Shown here: piece by piece, positions 10,880 through 20,815 of the stretch | Position numbering within the stretch: the first letter of the stretch is position 1 | How the letters are laid out: the number at the start of each line of letters is the position of its first letter | Assembly (NCBI GenBank): GCA_948567375.1 | Contig: OX419757.1 | Coordinates: 24,174,732-24,238,731 of the forward strand | DNA length: 64,000 nt | Reading direction: 5' to 3' | Source of the DNA: Lunularia cruciata | Lineage: Eukaryota; Streptophyta; Marchantiopsida; Lunulariales; Lunulariaceae | The notes under the pieces: generated by a model | Told to the model about the DNA's origin: nothing | What the model saw: the letters and a program-made list of their open reading frames with translations, nothing else | The model's database searches: none | Translations under genes and position numbers: made by a program

Positions 10880-10996
10880 GCTGAGAGCCTTCTTGGGACA
10901 TGTCAGATACTACAAACACATCATATCAAACTATGTGGTGCTTGCTGCACCCTTGACAAAGCTGATGAAGGAGTATGAAGACTACCTGTGTGAAGT
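10880..10996 (+). mobile_element. pol fragment inside the G1 5' LTR, left part
   Basis: Matches 28204-28320 of the G1 core (start of the RNase H region, with LRAFLGHVRYYK-like coding). It begins directly after the 39-base duplication and is cut by a LINE; it continues at 19694. Confidence 0.8.
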
Positions 10997-11009
10997 AATA
11001 TTGACTTCT

Positions 11010-12180
11010 TAGGAATTGAAGATTTCAAAAGATTGAGAAAGGAGATTTCCCAAAAGTTTGGCATGTCATTTCTTAGTGCCTACTTTTCCAAACCTTGATA
11101 TTTTGGTCTTGTTAGAAGAACTTTGCCAAGAGCTTTCCATGAATACCAAGATTGTAACGTTCTGACTTTGTGTTGAAAGTTCTTGGTAAACGAATTTTTT
11201 GACAAAGGATCTATATTTGAGAGTTCATTTCTTCATCATTATGAGTCCAAATGAAGTGATTTTTGTGGCAGTAGAAGTACCTTAAAAAAATATTTTGATT
11301 GATCTCAAGCACACTTAAAGATCACATCTCTATAGAAATTTATAAGGATTTGAATTTTGTCATCTTTGGCAGATTTTAGGGTTTGAACTGCAATTTTGAA
11401 TGACTGTATCTTTGCCAATACTTTAGCAAATGGAGTGATTAGGAATTCAATAGAAGCCCCATGCTAGGAGCTTTCTTTCAAGGTGAAGCTTGTGCATTTG
11501 GGAGCAGTACACAAAGAGTTCTAGGATTTTGAATTCTGAGGAAGCTTTAAGGAGTTTATGTGATTGTGCAAAAACTTGGAGGGGTATTGCTCTGCAGTCA
11601 CAAGTGCAATCCATCAAATATTTTTGCATCAGAATCTATGACTTACAAGCTCTCTTTGAAGGCCAGCATTGCAGCATATGGAGGTCTCAGCAAGCAGTGG
11701 TGACAATTCTCATTCTCATCTATTCTTCGTGAATGGTTATTGATTTTGGAGTTTCGTTGGCAGATACTCAGATGGTTGTATCTTTTCCACTACTTGAAAA
11801 AATGGAGTCTCATTGGAAGCACCATTCCAAGTGCTTTCTTTCAAGACAAAGTTTGTGCAGTTTGGAGCAGTATACAAGGAGTTGTGGATTTCTGAATTCT
11901 CTGGAAGTTTTGAGAACTCCATGTGATAGGGCAAAAATTTAGAGGGGTATTGCTATGTGGTCACAAGTGCAAATCCAGTGATTATTGTTGCATCATAACC
12001 TATGACTTACAAGCTCTGTTCCAAGTTAAAAGTTGTTGCATATGATGGTTTGAGAAAACAATGATGACAATTCTCATTCTATCACAAGTCCCGGATCTTG
12101 GTGTTTGGAGTACCTACTTTGGAGGGGCGGATCTCTTCACTCAAAGACCCAATTCAGGTGATTCTTATGTCATAAGAACC
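11010..12180 (+). repeat. LINE 5' UTR monomers, copy e
   Basis: Imperfect tandem units of about 175-185 bases, each with a core like GTCCAAATGAAGTGATTTTT followed by a CATTAGAA-type phrase. Cores lie near 11244, 11424, 11600, 11794, 11965 and 12145. No frame is evident. The same structure occurs in the 5' UTRs at 30400-31690, 38700-39833 (minus strand) and 41940-42270. Confidence 0.65.
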
Positions 12181-12990
12181 ACAAAGTCATAAGATTTCTA
12201 TTCAAAATCAAGGAAGGGGCTTTGGAGGTATTGCTACTTCTATCAAATTTGGCTTTGAAAAATCAGTCTCTTTGATAGGCCAAGATTCAAGTAGACAATA
12301 CCCATGGTTGAGGATTGGAGGATGTGACAACCCAGAAAATATTACTTGTGTGGTAATCAGGTAAGTAAAGTTTGTTCCCATAGAGATACAAGTCAAAAAT
12401 GTCTAAATACAAAGTCAAATGTCACAATGTAGTCCTTGATTTTGTCTTTAATCTCTCAAGTAGCAACTACACCCAGAAGAGAGTAACAAGCACTAATTTG
12501 CAGTCTTGTCACAACAATTTGTCACCCATAATCACAACTCCATCAAATCTTTCCAAACAATCTTGATTGTGATGATTTAGGCCCTCCCAAAAATGAAACT
12601 TCACTGCAAAACGACTGTGCCTCAAAATTGTGTTGAACTCTTCCATTGAAGGCACAACTTCCTTGATCAAAATTGCTTCACATCAACACTGAGCTACACT
12701 CACAACTACAAAATACTACCAACACTACAATTCCTCTTGGATCTGTCAAGGCATTGCTCCGATTGCACTTCACTCAAGATTAAACACACCAAATGAAGAT
12801 CAAAGCTGCGGAATCCAACAGCCAACAAACACACTAACTTGTACTTCAAAATTCTCCACACACTCACAATTACAAACACAAAGTTGATACTCGGAATCAA
12901 GCTCCAACAACGAGCACTACTTCACAACACTTCAGTTTATCTATTCTTAGAAATAATGAGCTCTGAACAACATATGACTGCAAATGCCAC

Positions 12991-13000
12991 CTTTAAATAG
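12991..13000 (-). promoter_or_regulatory. TATA-like box of giant LTR C
   Basis: CTATTTAAAG on the minus strand, about 0.67 kb before the LTR end and just after the reading-frame tail. The position matches the boxes in the other full-size copies. Confidence 0.5.
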
Positions 13001-13116
13001 GCAAAGCACTTCAATAGCTATCTGACAACTATATAGTTTCCTAACAACTCTAACCACTTGTAGATCCAAAATGACAATGCACCTCTTCATATCTGCCTCT
13101 TCATATCTCAAAATTG

Positions 13117-15623
13117 TTACTTCTCCAATTTGATGTCTACTTCTTCTTTGGCTTCCAATCTTGATCCCGAAGTAACCTCACATACTACTCTATCCTCGGG
13201 TTTCACAACTACTAATTCTTCTATCAATTCTACTACTTCTTTCTGATCTGCCATTCCTCTCATAGGTAACCTTTCTAATTCTCTATCTCCCGACCCACTC
13301 TTCTCTAATATCTCCAATGATAATTCTGAAGATATATGCACTTCTACTTCATCAACTTTAGGCTTTGCTCTAACATCCTTCCAAAGTTTATCTATCTTTA
13401 ACTTTACTAAATCTAATCTGATTGTGATATTTTCTTCTTCTTCCAATATTTTCCTACCTACACGAGTTCAAAGACTAATCAGCAAAGCATTCAAATCTTC
13501 ATCCTTTAGATTTCTCCTCTTCATCTCCTACACCAACAACTTTAACTCGTGCAACCTTGTTTCTTCAATTCTTACATTGGAGTTTGTACTCAACATTACA
13601 TTCATCTTTGTGACATCTCCTTCAATGGCTTGAGTCTCATCTTCCTCTCATGTTCTCTATCCGCCACCAATCTTGCCAATACATTGCTAGTTCAGCCTCA
13701 AATTTGGCTTTCACAATCTCCTTCTCCTTCTCCTTCTAAACAATCTTCTCCTCTAGATTACAAAGTAACTCCTGTAATCTTTCTTCTTCTCTATATCTCA
13801 TTGCCAACTCCCTTTGCTAGAGCTGCTTCTTCTCTTCTACACTCTCCATCACTCTATCAAGCTCTTGCTCCTTCTCTGCTACTGTTGCCATATTATGGAT
13901 AATTTCTAATCGTGAATCAACAAACTGTTGTTTCAAGATTTCATACTCCGCTATCTATCTTTCCCTTGCTATGACGTTCTGCCCTATAACTTGCTCTCTA
14001 CTTCCCACCTCCTTCTTTAAATTCTCAATCACTTGATTTTGTACTATTGCATCTACTCATAGTACCTCCTTCTCCTCCTCACCTCGGATTATACTCTTCT
14101 TCAACTCCAAGTTCTCTTCCTCTAATCTCGCTAACACCTGCAACACATTCTTTACTTTTGGACACTTTGACTGCATCTCTTTCTTCTTTTGCTCCAACTT
14201 TGTTAACAATGGGCATACAACCTCTAGTAAATACTCTACTCCTTCACTTTGATTTAGCTCAACTTGTAGACTTTTCTCCTTCTTTGCTCTTCTTCACTTG
14301 AAACTCACCTTCTCTGCTGCAATTGCGTTATTGGAATGGATTCTTTGCTCCCCAAACTTCCACTCTCCTCTCCCATTCTCTTACTCAATCCCGCTTCATA
14401 CTTTCCTTATGGAATGGACTCCTCTGTGAATGGTCACCCTCTTCTCCTCCTTCTATGGAACTTTATCTTTGGGTCTCGAGTTACATTCTTCCTCCATTTT
14501 CTCACTTTCCTTCTTCCTCCTCGGGTACCAATTGCATCTCTACTCCATCATCACTCTTGCTGCTTGCTTCAGCACTCTGCAATGTGAATTCAAGTTCTTC
14601 CTCCTTCTCCAAGTCTTCTAGCTTGTTCTCGGCTTCACCTTCTGATTCTTCACCCAATGATGCAATTACCACCAAGTCTTTCCTCGGGTTCATTTCCTGG
14701 TCTTCTGAGGTCTCGTTGCCCCTACTTCTTCTTCTTCTTGTCAATTCCTCTTTGGATTGTTTAAACTTTGGAGTTTTTACTTTCAATTGCACGCTCTGCC
14801 CCATCTGGACGTAGTACTTGTCATTGCTCCTTATTTGCAAGATGTATTGCTGCTCCTTTGCATTATCATCTCTTCTCAAATCAAGGTGGAAGTGCGACAC
14901 CATCTTTTGTCTCTCTGCCGTGTTGAGCAAATTCAGCCCCAAGTAGAAGTGGGCTACAAATGACACAATGTAGTGTGGAGGCAACTTGTCTTGCAAGTTC
15001 CACACCATTTGTCTCATATGCTGACACAAACTCTTTGCCCAATTGATCGGTTTGCCTACAAACATCTCATGGAAAAACACCGCTTGATGTTTCATCACAT
15101 AAGTAGTTCACTCAGGCTTCAAGATAGCCATCATTGCACTTACAATGCCTCTCTTTACAGGGTCCTTATAGCTCTCAACTTTGTAGCCTTTCTTTGTGCG
15201 CTTTGAAGAGAAGGCATCTCTCACTTCTTGGGTTTCTTCAGCTACCTCTCCTTTCCCCAAGAATGTAGCTCCCTGCTCTTTACCCACCTCTCTTCCAAGT
15301 ACTAACCTCCAATCCAACTTTGTCCAATGAGCTTGATTTCCTCTCTTATCTTCTCCCTTGGGCCTATCAAGACATTTACTCTTGATTATCTCAATCATGA
15401 AACCTGGAAAGCTTATGTTCTAGTTCCATGCCAGGAATGTGATCCAAAGTCTGCTCAAGACTTCAATTCTAGGGATCACATTTGATCTCCAAATTGCATG
15501 ATTTCTCACTATGAATTTTGAGTTCTTCTTCCCACATCCCATCTTACTTTCCTCTCCTCTGAGTTGGTGGCTACTCTTCCGACTGATCCCCGGACTAACT
15601 CTCCTAACTTCCTCTCGACACAC
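13117..15623 (-). pseudogene. U3-borne reading frame of the giant LTR, copy C (fossil)
   Basis: Best preserved copy of the LTR-borne frame. Open pieces on the minus strand: 15623-15420 (KKNSKFIVRNHAIW), 15398-15108 (LDWRLVLGREVGKEQGATFL), 15098-14502 (198 residues: VFFHEMFVGKPINWAK, then HYIVSFVAHFYLGLNLL, then an acidic E/K-rich hinge) and 13446-13117 (tail, with ELVVVKPEDR). The stretch between 14500 and 13450 is E/K/Q-rich on this strand and fits the coiled-coil part. No signal peptide, membrane segment, zinc knuckle or protease motif is visible, so it is unlike gag or env proteins I know. The forward-strand frames here are serine/leucine-rich shadows. Broken, function unknown. Confidence 0.6.
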
Positions 15624-16186
15624 TTGTGTGTCTCTTACTACACTTCCTTTCCCATGATCTCCCTAAGGATGACTCCTTGATGGCAATGGAAAATTACTTG
15701 TCATCTCTTTGTCTCTATCCCGAGTCTTATAGTGACATGCCTTCTTTGTCTTTCTTCACTTTGAGTTTCTGTCAAGAAATCAAACCTCTTTCATGCTCCT
15801 ATCACTGTCAATTTTCCCCCGCTCATAGGCCAACCATTTTTGTGTGCGGTACATTCTTGAATGTCCAACCCCAAAGGAAAGTTGTTACACTATCCTTGCT
15901 TTGAGTTGAGCACCCCCAAGCCAAAGTCTCCTTACTTTGGGTTGAATGTTGATAGGGAAATCCAAGTACTTCCTCTTCTGACACAAAGTCACTTTACCTT
16001 AGGTTACAACCTAAAGACACCATTCTTTGCCTTCTGATGTCATATAGGCACAATGCAACTTCTTTTGTACACTTCTTCTTCAAAAATAAGAAAAAAAAAT
16101 GTAGGTACCACAATGGAGTTGCTACACCTTACTTCCTTGCTGTTTGTTACTTTGCCCCATAGACATCACCAATCTATTCAAGTGGA

Positions 16187-16966
16187 GTGTTCAATACCAT
16201 GCAGCCTTTCCACTCCTTGACAAAGGATGTGTTGAAATTTCAAAGTAAAGGTGCAATACTTGTTCTTGGTGATTTTAATGCTAGGATCCAAGCCTCTCAG
16301 ATTCCTGAGTTTAGTTACCTTGAGAATGATCCTTTCCATAGTTTGATAGACCATTCTTGTGCTTGGTCCCCCTCTTCCAAAGATCTCATGTCCAATCCCA
16401 TGAGTGAGCACTTTTTGAGCTTTGGTACCAATTATAGCTTGAAAATCTTGAATGGCCTTTCTCAATTTCCAGAAACTTATAAGGGCACATGCTTTGCTTC
16501 TGGTGGACCAAGCATTGTAGGTTATCTGCTTGCCTCACCCAATGATATACACATTGTCTCTGATTTTGTTGTTGTAGATCCTGAACCTGAATCTGACCAT
16601 GCACCTCTATGTTGTCCCATCTTTCTTTCTTGCCTCAATAGAACCATATTACCTTTTAACCATACCTTTAGAGTGAAACTTTGTCTAGATTTTCACAAGC
16701 AAGATTTGTACCAACAAGCTATCCATAAGACATTGAGCTCTTTGGAGTGGAGTTCTGATTTTCAACAACATAGTGATCAGTTGGTTGAACTTCTTCAATC
16801 TACATCTACTACTTTATTTCCAAGAGGTTCTCATAGGAGAGACTCGGTCTCCCTTGCAATAGGTGGTATGATGCTGATTGTAAAATGGCAAGGATCAAAG
16901 CTATGGATAGGTCACTTTATGAGATTGCAAAAAATCAGGCTTTTGTCTCTTATAGAAAGTAAGTGA
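16187..16966 (+). CDS. LINE ORF2 endonuclease domain, copy e (partial)
   Basis: 259-residue open stretch of an APE-type endonuclease, the nuclease that nicks target DNA for LINE insertion. Visible motifs: LGDFNARIQ early on, and near the end of the domain SDHAPLCC (the D-H pair of the family). It lacks the N-terminal motif (WNVHGLT, present in other copies), because the solo LTR and a deletion separate that part; the bases just before the LTR (12203-12322) encode part of the preceding region. Downstream it runs into the linker to the reverse transcriptase in another frame, so the copy is dead. Family assignment is firm. Confidence 0.8.
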   Translation: MFNTMQPFHSLTKDVLKFQSKGAILVLGDFNARIQASQIPEFSYLENDPFHSLIDHSCAWSPSSKDLMSNPMSEHFLSFGTNYSLKILNGLSQFPETYKGTCFASGGPSIVGYLLASPNDIHIVSDFVVVDPEPESDHAPLCCPIFLSCLNRTILPFNHTFRVKLCLDFHKQDLYQQAIHKTLSSLEWSSDFQQHSDQLVELLQSTSTTLFPRGSHRRDSVSLAIGGMMLIVKWQGSKLWIGHFMRLQKIRLLSLIESK

Positions 16967-17104
16967 AGTGCAAGAAGTGGGCATACTTGAGACTCAAGGA
17001 GGTTGAGTGGCGCACAGAGTTGAGGCGCAATCCCAAGGCTTTCTGCAAGAAGGTAACAATCAGATCTCCATCTCCATCCTTGGATCTGAACGAGTTGTAA
17101 CTAT

Positions 17105-18376
17105 GTGAAGAATTTGTCCTTTTTCCCTAATGCTCCAAGCATAGCACCTAGGCTTGGATTTGCACTCACCATCTCTAAAGCTGATGTCAAGTACCAACTC
17201 AAGAAGTTGGCCAATGGTAAGGCGGAAAACCTTGATGGACTATGTGTTGAACTTCTGAAGTGGGGTGGTAATAATCTGATTCCAATACTCACTTCTCTCT
17301 TGAATGAGGCAATCAGGTGTAGCTTTCCTGATAGATGGTGCTTGAAGAAGGTAGTTCCAATTCACAAGCCTGGCCAGCGAGATATTGTTACCAATTACCG
17401 TACCAGACTAGTTGGTAGTATCTCTGCCAAAATGTATGGTTGAATTTTGGAGTCTAGGTTGAGCACTTGGGCTGAAAATTCCAGAATTTGAGCTAAGTGC
17501 CAAGTTGGTTTTAGATCAAGCTTTAGTACCTTGGACAACCTATTTGGTACTCCATGTTTTGTGGTGGAAATCTAAAGGTCTTGGGAGAGCTCTCTATGTT
17601 GCATTTATTGATTTCAGAAAGGCCATTGATAAGGTGCTTAGGAAATCTCTAAGTGAGAGACTCATTGAAGTTTGTGTTTCAGCTGATCTGATTGGTGCTA
17701 TGTCTAGACTCTATGAGAATGTGGTTGTGAGACTTTCAAATTTGAGCTCTCAAGATTTCCTTAGCTCAATGGGTGTGATTCAAGGTTGCTCTCTTTCTCC
17801 AACTCTGTTTGGAATCTTCATTGATGATCTAGAGAGACTACTCATGGAATTTGAGCTATAGGTGTACAGGTTGGCTCTTTGATGATACATGCACTCCTTT
17901 ATGCAGATGATGTAGTGCTACTCTCCACCAATCCACAAAGTTTATAGAAGTTTTTGGATTCTCTTCTTTGCTTTTGCAATCAAACAAAGATGGAGGTGAA
18001 CCTTGACAAGTCCAAGGTGATTGTGGTGGGTTCTAAAGGTGTCACACCTTTCCTTTTTGATGGACAGCAGTTGGATCATGTTTCTCCTTATAAGTACTTG
18101 GGCCTTGAGTTTTCTCATGACTATAGTTGGTGTATTTGTGTGAAGATGAGAATCAATGCAGGGTTTAGAGCTCTGTATTCCCTCATGAATTGCTCTAGAC
18201 TTGCTCATCTTACCACATTGGAGTTGAAAAAGGTATTTTTCAGATCTCTTGTGCAGCAGGTGGTTCTCTATGGTGCTCAGATTTGGGGTCCAGGTACTAA
18301 GAAGACATGGTGGGAAAAGGTGGAGAAAGTTCAGAAATTGATTTTGTGTGATGAAATTGGGATGAGGACTCAATGA
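17105..18376 (+). CDS. LINE ORF2 reverse transcriptase domain, copy e (frameshifted)
   Basis: Reverse transcriptase of the L1-type LINE in three open pieces (17105-17443, 17505-17861, 17954-18376). Motifs: LKKVVPIHKPGQRD (fingers), FIDFRKAIDKV (motif A), GVIQGCSLSPTLFG (motif B), then the catalytic YADD at 17899-17910 in a short stretch between the pieces, and SYKYLGLEF-like thumb sequence (SPYKYLGLEFSHDYSW). Stop or frame changes near 17430, 17862 and 17945 inactivate it. The last piece is cut by the minus-strand LINE at 18374. Confidence 0.8.
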
Positions 18377-18911
18377 ATAATGAACAATGAACAATGAAAT
18401 ATAAAGCCTGAAAGAACCAAAGAGTCAAAAGGCTAAAAACACAATACAAAACACATCAAATGTGAGCCTAGGCAAGAGCCTAGGGCATCTAACCAATGTG
18501 TAACAAACTGGTCCGATGTAAACTAACCCTGGTCATGTACTTCCCTAACGCTAAAGCCTCAATATGTAAGAGTGCTGAGAAATCAATACAACTAATCTGA
18601 TGTCTGACTCTAATCTGCTGGTAACAAGGGCAGTCAACAAACACATGGTGCTCATCCTCAACTTTGTTCATAGTACACAATTTTGCAAAGTTGCATGGAG
18701 TGGTCTATCTGCTGCCAATGCCCTTGTTCTACTTCTAGTCTATGAGAGCTAGTTCTATACCAAGCAATAACATGTCTAAGTGAAGTAGAAATCCTAGCCA
18801 AGAGATAGTCTTGCTCACAATACACGAACATAGGATTTACAAATTGTTGATAGAACACCATCTTGGTACCGGGTTGCTACCATAAGCAAAGTAAGAACTG
18901 CTCCTTGATCA
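18374..18911 (-). mobile_element. 5'-truncated LINE (copy f) inside copy e
   Basis: About 540 bases of LINE 3' end on the minus strand, beginning with the reversed (GTTCATT)n tail. It is flanked by GGACTCAA (18366-18373) and GGAACTCAA (18912-18920), a target duplication of 8-9 bases. It encodes on the minus strand the C-terminal knuckle region (phrase KVEDEHHVFVDCPCY). Because host and insert are opposite copies of the same family, 18374-18911 and 18912-19693 form a long inverted repeat. Confidence 0.85.
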
Positions 18912-19585
18912 GGAACTCAAACTCCTTATGTATTGTTGCTTGATGAAATAGGTTTTTTGCCTCTTGAGGCTAAAGCTTTGTTTTTGGCTCTCACATATGC
19001 CACTAAGGTGAGATCCATTGGAGCATGAGAGACTTCTCTAACAAACATTTTGTGCTACTCTATCTATTGGTTGGTATACAGATCTGATTGCATGGGCTAC
19101 AAGGTGGAATGTTTTTGAGCAACATTGGAGATTGGAGCCTATTGCACTACAAGAAGTGATCAAGGAGCAGCTCTTACTTCACTTATGGCAGCAACTCGGT
19201 ACAAAGATGATGTTCTATCAACAATTTGTAAATCCTTTGTTGGTGAATTGTGAGCAAGACTATCTCTTGGCTAGGATTTCTACTTCATTTAGACATGTGA
19301 TTGCTCGATATAGAAATAGCTCTCATAGACTAGAAGTAGAACAATGGTATTGGCAGCAGATAGAGCACTCTATGTGACTTTGCAAATTATGTACTATGAG
19401 CAAAGTTGAGGATGACCACCATGTGTTTGCTGATTGCCCTTGTTACCAGCAGATCAGAGTCATACATCAGATTTGTTGTAGTAATTTCTCTACACTCTTA
19501 TAGATTGAGGCTTTAGCGTTAGGGAAGTACATGACTGAGGTTAGTTTACATTGGACCAGTTTGTTACATATTGGACAGATGCCCT
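18912..19585 (+). CDS. LINE ORF2 C-terminal region, copy e (partial)
   Basis: C-terminal part of ORF2, open at 19132-19377: LLARISTSFRHVIARYRNSS, then SHRLEVEQ. Further on, in another frame, comes the C-x2-C ... H-x4-C knuckle typical of L1 ORF2 ends (C-KL-C followed by KVED and a CPCY phrase). The stop after the IGQMP-like end lies near 19585; the 3' UTR and tail follow. It is needed for RNA binding in L1 relatives; here it is broken. Confidence 0.7.
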
Positions 19586-19693
19586 AAGCTCTTGCCTCGG
19601 CTCACATTTCATGTGTTTTGTATTGTGTTTTCAGACTTTTGACTCTTTGGGTCTTCTAGGCTTTATATTTCATTGTTCATGGTTCATTGTTCA

Positions 19694-20452
19694 AGTCAAC
19701 AAGAAGCTTTCTAGGTATTAAAAAAGAAAGTGGTTGAAGCACCAATTATGAGGGCTCTAAATTAGGAGTGCACGTTTCATGTATATGTGGATACTTTTTC
19801 CATGGCAATTAAAGTAATCTTGAGTTAGAAGGATGAAAAGAAGAAGGACTACCCAATTTTTATGCCATTTGACAAGTACTAGTTTCAAAAAAGAATTATT
19901 TGACTATTGAAAGAGAAGCCCTTGAAATGGTTTATGCCTGCAAGAAGTTTTGCCACTACCTATTGGATACGAGTTTATCTTCTATGTTGACCATTACGTG
20001 TTGCAAGATTTGGTCAAGAAGGCAAACTTGTCCGTGCAAATTGCAAGATGGATCTTATTATTGCAAGAATTCACATATATTGTACAAGTAAGGAAGGGAG
20101 ATTCACATTCAAACACAGACTTCCTCTCTAGGTTAGAAACTCAAGACCAAGCATGGGAGGTCAATACTCGCTTCCCTAACAAAGAGTTGTATCAATTGAT
20201 AGCAATGCAAAGTATGAGGTATGCAGCAGAATACCACTATCTGCATACTCTCCAATGTCCCCATGGGCTTGACCTGGAGTAGACTGCAGTCTTTCTCAAG
20301 AAAATAGGGCCGTATTAGCTTAAACACAACATTTTCTTCAAGATGGGCAAAGATGAAGTACTTCGGTGATGCTTGGAGGCATACAAAGTCAGAGGAGTAA
20401 TTGAGTCTTTACAATCTGAAGCATCAGGGAGAGACTATGCCCTGAAGAATAC
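19694..20452 (+). mobile_element. pol fragment inside the G1 5' LTR, right part
   Basis: Continues 10880-10996 and matches about 28321-29081 of the G1 core: the RNase H region (TIEREALEMVYACKK), the connection to integrase (DFLSRLETQDQAWEV) and the first bases of the integrase zinc-binding region. It stops abruptly at a repeat of the 39-base LTR stretch that precedes its left end. It is therefore a copy of the family's own pol placed in its own LTR. Confidence 0.8.
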
Positions 20453-20815
20453 TCATATTGGTCCTATCAACATTCATACCGAAGTAAGGAAACTTTGTCT
20501 CGGGATGCTCAACCCAAGGTGAGGACAGTATAACAACTTTTCTTCGGGGTTGGACATTCAAAAAGGTACCGCACACAAAAACGGTTGGCATATGAGTGGG
20601 GGAAAATTGACATTAACAAGAGCATGCAAAAGGTGTGATTTCTTGTTAGAAGCTCAAAGTGAAGAAAGGCTGAGGAGACACGCCACTATAAAATTCAGGA
20701 TTGAGATAAAGAGATGACAAGTAACTTCCTATCACCATTAAGGAGTTGTTGTGAGGGAGATTGGGGAAAAGGGATTGTAGTAAGAGACACACTTGTGCAT
20801 CAAGATGAGGTCTAG

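Larger units (their letters stand above)
12323..16112 (-). mobile_element. giant solo LTR (copy C) of the G1 family
   Basis: A 3,790-base LTR on the minus strand, starting (at 16112, reading leftward) TGTGGTACCTACA and ending in the reverse of TGTGACAACCC at 12323. Flanks GAGGA (12318-12322) and ATGGA (16113-16117) are a decayed 5-base duplication, and the LINE on both sides joins up when the LTR is removed. It has the same parts as copy A: long reading frame 15623-13117, TATA-like box 13000-12991, and the 3' end. It keeps the longest single open piece of the family (198 residues). Broken, with several breaks. Confidence 0.85.
10998..19693 (+). mobile_element. L1-type LINE copy e, split by an LTR and a LINE
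   Basis: Plus-strand LINE: 5' UTR repeats to about 12180, endonuclease 12203-12322 and 16113-16970, reverse transcriptase 16970-18373, C-terminal part 18912-19585, then 3' UTR and tail (TTCATTGTTCATGGTTCATT) to 19693. ORF1 is missing: the 5' UTR is joined directly to the early endonuclease. It lies in a pol fragment whose two parts rejoin when it is removed. The solo LTR at 12323-16112 and the LINE at 18374-18911 were inserted later. Confidence 0.85.

Noticed and set aside
14047-14814. Serine/leucine-rich forward frames within LTR C
   Set aside because: They are shadows of the E/K-rich minus-strand frame, which is supported by three other copies.
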